Source: Macrothele yani (lineage: Eukaryota > Arthropoda > Arachnida > Araneae > Macrothelidae). From it: a stretch of 64,000 nucleotides of DNA. This document shows positions 56,641-64,000 of the stretch, in pieces (within the stretch, counting starts at the first letter, position 1; every line of letters starts with the position of its first letter). The translations under genes and the position numbers were made by a program. The stretch covers positions 143,613,240-143,677,239 of the forward strand of contig CM077013.1 of the NCBI GenBank assembly GCA_039090855.1, given 5' to 3'. The notes under the pieces were generated by a model that did not search any database, had not been told where the DNA came from, and was given only the letters and a program-made list of their open reading frames with translations.

Positions 56641-58060
56641 GAGTCAGCTAATTTACGCGCTGTTCCTCTTAGGCAGTGTGAATCAGCTGATTTGTGACAT
56701 TCCCTCTTAGTCAGTTTGATTGAGGTGATTTGCGGGTTTTTCCCGTTAGTCAGTTTGAATCAGCTGATTTACGGGCTTTTCGTCTTAGACAGTTTGGATC
56801 AGCTAATTTGCGGTCTTTTCCTTTAGTCAATTTGGATCAGCCGATTTACAGGCTTTTCCTCTTAGTTTGGATCAGCTAATTTACAGCCTTTTTCTCTTAG
56901 TCAGTTTGAATCAGCTGATTTAAGGGCTTTTCCTCTCAGTTTGGATCAGCTAATTTACGGACTTTTCCTCTTAGTTAGTTTGAATGAGCTGATTTACGGG
57001 CTTTTGGTCTCAGTTAGTTTAAATCAGCTGATTGACGGGATTTTCGTCTTCGACAGTTTGTATCAGCTAATTTACGACCTTTTCCTCTTAGTCAGTTTGG
57101 ATCAACTGATTTACAGTCTTTTCTTCTCAGACAGTTTAAATCAGCTGATTTACGGGCTTTTCCTCTCAGTTTGGATCATCCAATTTACGAACTTTTCCTC
57201 TTAGTTAGTTTGAATGAGCTGATTTACGGGCTTTTGGTCTCAGTTAGTTTAAATCAGCTGATTGACGGGATTTTCGTCTTCGACAGTTTGTATCAGCTAA
57301 TGTACGATCTTTTCCTCTTAGTCAGTTTGGATCAACTGATTTACAGTCTTTTCTTCTCAGACAGTTTAAATCAGCTGATTTACGGGCTTTTCGTCTTAGA
57401 CAGTTTGGATCAGCAGATTCACAGGCTTTTCCTCTTACTTTGTATCAGCTAATTTACAGGCTTTTCCTCATAGTCAGTTTGAATCAGCTGATTTAAGGGC
57501 TTTTCCTTTTAGTTTGAAGGAGCTGATTCACAGGCTTTTCCTCTTACTTTGTATCAGCTAATTTACAGGCTTTTCCTCATAGTCAGTTTGAATCAGCTGA
57601 TTTGGAGGCTTTTCCTTTTAGTTTGAAGGAGCTGATTTACGGGCTTTTCGTCTTAGACAGTTTGGATCAGTTAATTTACGGGCTTTCCTTCTTAGTCTGT
57701 TTGGATCAGCTGATTTACAGGCTTTTCCTCTGAGTCAGTTTGTATCAGCTGATTTGCGGGCTTTTCCTCTTAGTTTGTATCAGCTAATTTACGGGCTTAG
57801 TCAGTTTGTAATAGCTGATTTACGGACGTCCTCTTAGTTTGTATCAGCTAATTTACGGGCTTTTCCTCTTAGTTTGGATCAGCTAATTTACAGGCTTTTC
57901 CTCTTAGTCAGTTTGAAACAGCTAATTTAAGGGTTTTCCCTCTTAGTTTGGATCAGCTCATTTTCCGGCTTTTCCTCTTAGTTCGAATCGGCTGATTTAC
58001 GGGCTGTTCCTCTTTGTAAGTTTGAATCAGCTGATTTACGGGCTTTTCCTCTTAGACAGA
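56641..58060 (+). repeat. 39-bp minisatellite (~36 units) with an E-box palindrome
   Basis: The unit is CAGCTGATTTACGGGC, TTTTCCTCTTAGTC and AGTTTGAAT; many units lack the AGTCAGTTT part and are about 30 bp. Unit joins give AATCAGCTGATT, a perfect 12-bp palindrome with the E-box CAGCTG. A block at about 56941-57170 is repeated nearly exactly at 57171-57400. The 13-codon period leaves long open frames, which I do not regard as coding. Confidence 0.93.
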
Positions 58061-58169
58061 TTAATGAACAAATATTGCATGTTATAATTACTGCATTTGT
58101 TTAGTCTTTCGAGGGGAGGCTCCTCCTCTGGCGGCAGCCAAGCAACGGCACTGCCTTAGTATCGCAGTT

Positions 58170-58490
58170 TTTATTTGCTTACGCGTTGTTGCATTGATGT
58201 TGGTAATCAGAGGTTTATTGATTGCAGCACGGCGATAAATATCAACACGATGAAGTTCCAGACGAAATGTTGTGAACGAACTGTGGTCTTGTGCCTCCCT
58301 TGTACAATCCATGCCAACGTTCGCCTATCCCTGTCTGACCCCTTCTTATGGAGTCCACAGTTTGAACATTTAGATGCGATGCCGTGTCTATTCTGTTAGG
58401 GTGTCATAATGTCCGATACAGTACCTAGGGCTACATCTACTATTTCTGCTGTTCTAATAACTGAAGCTTCTGCAAGACGTGCGTAAATGA
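58170..58490 (-). pseudogene. N-terminal fragment of a Tc1-like transposase
   Basis: Minus-strand frames give AEIVDVALGTVSDIM (helix-turn-helix), RDRRTLAWIVQGRHKTTV and RLELHRVDIYRRAAINKPLI, which match in order VAPVLGY-type, RDRRTLKMIATVSRK and RKELHKHNIYGRAAIAKPLE of element B. Frame breaks separate them, and the catalytic half is missing. Confidence 0.8.
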
Positions 58491-58810
58491 TCAGGGATTT
58501 TTTGAGGTCACTGTGATCTGACATAGTCGGCAATTACTCAACAACAGCTGTTTCACCTGCGACTGTGCCACTGTTAAGTGACAGCTAACACGAAATGAAG
58601 ACGACGACTTCCTAAACCAAGTGTTGTGTCCCTTCAGCATGCAACGCTCTGAATGGACAGTACACCTATTTAAGGACTGGAATCCTAGAAAAATAGAAGA
58701 GGAAACAGGGTACTCTGATAGAAAAGATCGTAAAGAAGAAGTTCGAAAAAAGATTAGTTTTAAGAATATACAGTTTCCCGCTAAAAATAGAAGTTGTAAG
58801 CTACCACACA
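58491..58810. other. Background, no feature seen
   Basis: No motif was recognised up to the TA target of element F. Confidence 0.5.
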
Positions 58811-58812
58811 TA

Positions 58813-60034
58813 CACTGAAGTGCCAGAAAAACTGGTACAGGCGTGTTTAAGCCAAATACATAGCAACGTCACCTATGCGCAAACTCGGTTGCGTCCGCCA
58901 GTGTGTATATAAAGCGATAGACATCCTTGCCAGCTGTCAGAGCTGTTTTCGGCATGAGAATGACAAGTAATTACGATTTAAGTGATTTTCCACGTAGTGT
59001 CATAGTTGGCGCTCGTGAGATGGGCCATAGTATTTCGGAGGTAGAAACGAAGTTCGGATTTTCACGGACGACCATTGCAAGGGTGTACCTTGACTACAAG
59101 AATTCCGGCAAAACCTCCAACCTACGATACAAGTGTGGCCGTAAAAATACATTGGGTGAACGTGAGCATCGTCGGCTGTCAAGAATCTTTTCACGCGACA
59201 GGCGTGCAACACTCTCGCAGGTATCATCAGAATTCAATGCTGGAGCCTCAACAAGCATCAGCGTCAGGACTGTGCAACGTACCCTGCACGATATGGGCTT
59301 TGGGAGCCGACGCCCAACTCGAGTCCCCTGGATGGGTGCACGACACAGAGCTATGTGCGTCTCGCTCGGGCACGGCAACACCGCCACTGGACACTTGATG
59401 ACTGGAAACAAGTAGCCTGGTCTGACGAGTCGCGTTTCCAACTGTATCGAGCAGATGAAAGAATTCGTGTGGGGCGCAAATCCCATGAAGCCATGGATCC
59501 CGCCTGTCAACAGGGAACTGTACCTGCTGGTGGGGTGTCCGTAATGGTATAGGTTGTGTTTAGCTGCACTTCACTGTGACCCCTGGTACGTCTACAAACG
59601 TCTGTGACCGGCCAACGCTATGTGCGCATCCTTTCTGACTAGGTACACCTGTTCATGTCCTGCATTCATGCTAATGGGTTGGGCCTGTTCGAAGAGGACA
59701 ATGCACCTCCACACAAGTGTCGGGACGCTACATTATGGTTTGAGGAGCATTCATCTGAGTTTGAGGTGTTGCCATTCCCACCCAAATCTCCAGATCTGAA
59801 CGTGATAGAACACATTTGGGATGCCATGCAACGCGCTATCGAACACAAGAATCCGAGACCTCGGAATACACCCGAATTGTGGAACGCTCTGCAGGAAGTA
59901 TGGTGTGCACTGCCTACAGCATATTTCCAGAAGCTAGTGGAGTTCATGCCCCTTCGTATTTCTGCAATCATTCGTTCCCGTGGGGGGCCTACCAAGTATT
60001 AGACTGATGTACCAGTTTTTCTGGCATTTCAGTT
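58813..60034 (+). mobile_element. Tc1-like DNA transposon F, abutting element G
   Basis: The left end CACTGAAGTGCCAGAAAAAC and the inverse of the right end AACTGAAATGCCAGAAAAAC match. TA lies at 58811-58812; the right target is TG at 60035-60036 and is directly followed by the left end of element G. About 1.2 kb. Confidence 0.92.
58954..60002 (+). pseudogene. Tc1-like transposase of element F (DD36E spacing)
   Basis: The start is ATG 58954 (MRMTSNYDLSDFPRSVIVGA), with helix-turn-helix SISEVETKFGFSRTTIARVY, then RDRRATLSQVSSEFNAG and RTVQRTLHDMGFGSRRP. A shift occurs near 59340-59360. The second frame holds VAWSDESRFQLYRADERI (first D) and GGVSVMV, then a stop. The third, open to the end, holds LFEEDNAPPHKCRDA (second D) and SPDLNVIEHIWDAMQ (E), 36 residues apart, and ends SRGGPTKY at 60002. 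All catalytic residues survive, making this one of the least decayed copies. Confidence 0.9.
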
Positions 60035-60036
60035 TG

Positions 60037-61426
60037 CATTCATTGTCATAAAAATCCGCGCACCAAGAAAAAACCGTGCGATTAACACGAAACTCGGCGA
60101 TTAGCTACGGGGAGGGCAAACATGCAAATGAGTAAAGTTTCGGGCGATTTCGCATGCGCGCGCGTTCAAGACAGGCGCTACAATCGCAAACCTCGGGGCT
60201 TATAAGGTGCCCTCAGGGGGACTCCACATGCGTGCCGCAGTGCACGGTAAGGGTCAGGTGATATCCCTGAGCTAAAGACATGCCGAGGAGCCGCCGTAGA
60301 TGTGCGTACGGGCAACTGACGGAGGTTGAACGAAGCCATATCGTCGGAATGAGAGAGTCAGGGTGGCCGGCGTGCCGAATCGGTCGCCATTTAGTACGGT
60401 CGGACAGTGCGTTGCGGTCGTGTTGCGGTAAGGCACCCAGACACGGCGGACTGGCTCTGGACGACCCAGACACACCACCAGCAGAGAACACCGTGGGATC
60501 GTGAGATCGGCACTCGCAGATGCAACGACGTCCTTTCCCAATATTCAGAGACATGTGGCGGCTATACAAATGACTCCTGCCTCCGCCAGAACCATTTCCA
60601 AACGCCTGGCAGAAGCGAATATGCACTCTCGATGGCTCTTACGTTTTCTGCCATTAACACCTGACCATCGTCGGCGTCGATTGCAGTGGTATCGGCAGCG
60701 AGCAACGTGGAATGCTACGAACTGGTGACGCATAGTGATCAGCGATGAATCTCGCTTCTGTATCGGAACGGACGACCACCGTGTCAGAGCGTGGAGGATC
60801 GCAGGTGAGCGCTACAATCCCAACCTCACTGTACAGCGGCGCACATCCCGAACTGCAGGCGTGATGGTCTGAGGAGCTATCGTGTATGTGAACAAAACGG
60901 CTGTCACAGTGATCCGAGGCACGTTGACAGCCCAACGCTACGTACAGAAGATCCTGTGGCCCCATGTACTGCCTTTCTTGGAGGGTCAGCACGGAGCGAT
61001 TTTCCAGCAAGATAACACCCGTCCGCATTCGGCTTGGGTTTCCGAGGACTGTCTACGTCATGCTTCGACGCTTCCGTGACTTGCCAGATTACCTGATCTC
61101 TTGCCCATCGAATACGTGTCGGACCAGATGGAACGCCAAGTTTCTCCATGTTTTCAGTTGCAAGCAGTGTAGGACAATCAGTCCCAGGATAACATACGGC
61201 ATCTCTTTGATTTCATGCCGGGACGTATCACCGCATGTATCCGAGCACGAGGTGGTCCGACGCGGTACTAACGGTGGCGCAATGTGTACCGTATGTCCGC
61301 GTGAAATCATCCTGCTACTGTGATATTGTAATCACTTCTGTCCTTGGAATGTACCATCTCACTACTAAAATCTCATTTGAATCCGACGCCTCCTTCTTGG
61401 TGAGTAGATTTTTATGACAATGAGTG
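60037..61426 (+). mobile_element. Tc1-like DNA transposon G
   Basis: The left end CATTCATTGTCATAAAAATC and the inverse of the right end CACTCATTGTCATAAAAATC match. TA follows at 61427-61428; the left target (TG, 60035-60036) is shared with element F. About 1.39 kb. Confidence 0.93.
60280..61271 (+). pseudogene. Tc1-like transposase of element G, several breaks
   Basis: The start is ATG 60280 (MPRSRRRCAYGQLTEVERSH), with helix-turn-helix IVGMRESGWPACRIGRHL. Frames then shift near 60400-60500; ASARTISKRLAEANMHSRW and RRRRLQWYRQRATWN follow, with a stop before RIVISDESRFCIGTDDHR (first D kept). AGVMV is followed by a stop in place of tryptophan. AIFQQDNTRPHSAW and PDLLPIEYVSDQM keep the second D and E with 32 residues between. 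The C-terminus ends ARGGPTRY at 61271. Confidence 0.9.
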
Positions 61427-61428
61427 TA

Positions 61429-62897
61429 CGGTACCTGATATCACTGACCGAAGAGAACTCAGGCTCTAGGAAGCAGGAAGGAAGAGAATTACCAGGAAAT
61501 CCTGGAGCCTGTAAAAAATTAAATAAAACACACCGAAAAGATTCTACGAGAAAAACACGCAGTTTTTCACCACACCAAAATTCCCTGAAAAGAGCGCTTA
61601 GGTTTTTAGGCAACTTTGCTCGCAACGTGCGAAAGTGATTTACGAACGTAACGGACACCGGAAGTTTCCAAGTTTTTGGAGTTAGGTGAAATTTTAGCCG
61701 TTTTGCACAGTTCGAAAACCCATTCCTTTTTTCTTTTATTTATTTCGCTTGTCTAGAGAATACAACTAATATTCCCTGCTAGCTTTCGGACTTAGTCAGA
61801 GCCGTTACGTTCATAAATTCTTAGTGGACCTTTGAATAAGACATTTAAGTGGGCCCAAAGGCTAAGACATCTGAGTGGGGCCTCACGAAATCATGACGGG
61901 AAATCATTATGAAGTCCGTTAAAACACGAAACTGTAGCAATATGCTTGTAATAATTAACCCTGTTACCGGTTGGAAAGAATTAACTCGGGATTAGGAAAT
62001 CAGCTCGAATGAACACATTCACTGCCTAAAAAGTAGAACGAACGCCGCTGGGACGAGTGGACCTGCGCATCAGGAAAAGAGTGATGTTTTCCACGTAGCT
62101 TTGTTTTTCAAATTGATCATTCAGAGAAATGACTGACACTAATCCTTTCTGACTGATTACCTGCTAAATAGGCTAGAGCGACGAAGCTAAAAAAGGAAAG
62201 AGAAGATGTTTCAGTTACTGATTTTTATTCAGTGGCATGATGTCCGCGTCAGGGTGTTTTGTTCTTCCCTATCACTTTTTGGGTTATGGAGCAGACAATA
62301 ATGGACTAAAGCTAAGCCCTTATCACCTCTGACAGGTTTATTGTCGTCACAGCTGAAATCAGACGGGGAAGCGAAATCGTTTTGGCGTAGCTTCCGTAAA
62401 ACCCGGCCGCTATGTCAACATTTCTGTTTGGGGACTGCAGAACTTTTTCTTGCACCATTTGGTTCATTTGGTCGCTTAAAGGGTTAATAGGTGCAGCGAG
62501 TTCTTCAAACTTATAAATTATCTGCAGAGTTTTCATAATAAGTCACAGCATTTTTCAGTGTTCTCATAAGAACATGAGTTAACTTAAGATTTCTAAATTT
62601 TGTCTTCCGTTTTCTAATGACTTAGCGGTGTATACTTTTCTTAGTTCATCTTTTTTGTCACGCAACGTGAAGCCACAGGGGACTTGACCACTAACGGTTC
62701 CTAATGCAAATTGTGAGGTGTAGATGGATTCCGTGAAAAAACTGAAACTCTCTCGCCGACCCTGCTGTACACAACGACATGAAACCTTTAACCTTGGTGA
62801 GTAACTGCCTTGAAATCTGTTCGTCTTCCAACCTCTGTTTCTGACCAAATAGAAATCATACGAGACAAAAAAAAAAAAGAACAAAAAAACTATTTTA

Positions 62898-62901
<4 letters not shown>
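61429..62901. other. AT-rich background, no feature seen
   Basis: No motif, transposon end or repeat was recognised over 1.4 kb. Confidence 0.5.
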
Positions 62902-63187
<286 letters not shown>

Positions 63188-63729
63188 TTTTTTTTGCCCA
63201 GGCGTGCCTCCTGGGCCCTTGGTCATAGTGGGCCCCAAGGCTATAACCATCACAGACCCCCCACAGACCCCCACAAAATTCGGCCCTGGACTTAGTAAGA
63301 TATTAAACATTTTTGCAGTTTTTGAAAACTCATTGCTATATTTTTTATATCCACTTGCCTAAAAGAAATTGGCTGTTGTTATCAGCTATCTGTCGTACTT
63401 CACAGTATTTTCAACATTTTTGCACCTAAGAAATCTCAATGCTACTTGCGTTTTTTTATTTTTATAAGGCTTGCCTAAAAAAAATGTGATAGCTAACATT
63501 GTGCTCATCTTTTTAAACATCTCACATCGCGCGGGACAGAATCCCCGTGATTTCCATACAGCCCATTTCATGTTCTCTAGTCTAGTTGACGTTTCCATTA
63601 TTTTGATAAACTTCTGTATATATGTATATATGGGATGTAAGGTCAGGTGATGCGTAACATCACAGCCTCTCCTTGACAAATGTCAACCCCGCCTTCTCGT
63701 GGTACATCCTGTTCCCACTAAAGGGGCTC
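63188..63729. other. Background before RTE copy 3
   Basis: A small hairpin GCCCAGG/CCTGGGC lies at 63197-63217. No gene was recognised. Confidence 0.5.
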
Positions 63730-64000
63730 TGACGACCGCCAATAGCGGTATAACTATACCATCGGGATTAGAGGAAATGCTATCCCACACTCACCAACCC
63801 GCTTGGCCAGCGTGGTGAGTTATGGCCAAACCCCTCCAAAATGACTCCACAACTTAAATCTTGGCCCTCAGTCTCCGGCAGCTGGAATGTACCTGGCCAA
63901 GGCAGCGGCCAGTGCGACATAAAGGCAGAGGGTGCTAAGAATCCCCGGAGGACCGGACTAGGCTGCCATCTGATGCTGACCTTGGCGACGTATAACGGAC
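63730..64000 (+). mobile_element. RTE-clade LINE, copy 3, cut by the window end
   Basis: It begins TGACGACCGCCAATAGCGG and matches copy 2 from 8995 almost base for base through the structured leader. The coding frame opens at ATG 63841 (MTPQLKSWPSVSG) and is open to the last base, with TLATYNG already visible. Whether the rest is intact lies outside the window. Confidence 0.93.

Noticed and set aside
56941..57452. Two ~90-codon frames with regular hydrophobic repeats
   Set aside because: They follow from the 39-bp (13-codon) period of the minisatellite.
63188..63300. A second hAT-like GC-rich patch
   Set aside because: No terminal-repeat match or partner end; only a small hairpin is visible.

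Overview
This is eukaryotic nuclear DNA from an animal, most likely an arthropod. A chelicerate is my guess, from the mix of Tc1/mariner, RTE and tRNA-derived SINE sequences, but nothing in the window fixes the species. I recognise no host protein-coding gene and no intact functional gene. Almost everything that can be named is a transposable element, a broken transposase or reverse transcriptase, a SINE, or a tandem repeat, in an AT-rich background.

Layout. 1-4.7 kb: background with one decayed RTE reverse-transcriptase fragment. 4.7-12.1 kb: a Tc1-type element set in a TA microsatellite, then two RTE-clade LINEs head to tail. 13.2-19.4 kb: a dispersed repeat, a Tc1 pseudogene, and a 4.3-kb array of about 68 copies of a 64-bp unit that is the 3' end of that same Tc1 element (last transposase codons, stop and terminal inverted repeat). 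20.2-23.8 kb: a Tc1 fragment, a mariner, a Tc1 with both ends, and a tRNA-headed SINE with an RTE-like tail that was itself invaded by an inverted pair of other SINEs. 24.3-29.9 kb: a ~145-bp satellite interrupted by a 2.86-kb retroelement with a 10-bp target duplication and only a gag-like (CCHC) protein. 30.8-37.4 kb: two Tc1 elements with both ends, two mariner fragments, a SINE with a 13-bp target duplication, a hAT-like end and a 90-bp minisatellite. 38.3-45.3 kb: a SINE with perfect target duplications, a ~2.4-kb palindrome built of subrepeats (foldback-like), and a tandem SINE array with a SINE inside it. 47.2-49.6 kb: a truncated CR1/Jockey-like LINE between a Tc1 5' scrap and a second, oppositely oriented 90-bp minisatellite. 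50.9-53.6 kb: a ~153-bp array with ~460-bp higher-order structure and CTCF-like cores, then the inverted relative of the 25-kb satellite. 54-64 kb: two SINEs, three Tc1 elements (two abutting), a 39-bp minisatellite, a long CT microsatellite and the 5' end of a third RTE.

How the parts work together. The LINEs (RTE, CR1-like) supply reverse transcriptase, and the SINEs are their likely passengers. Tc1/mariner transposases acted on TA-flanked inverted repeats. Every transposase and reverse transcriptase is broken here, except the partial RTE at the window end, which cannot be judged. The strongest leads are transposon-to-satellite conversion at 15-19 kb, the gag-only retroelement at 26.3-29.2 kb, the palindrome at 40.2-42.6 kb and the CTCF-like array at 51-52.7 kb. 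All identities come from reading translated motifs and comparing regions by eye; no database or alignment program was used.
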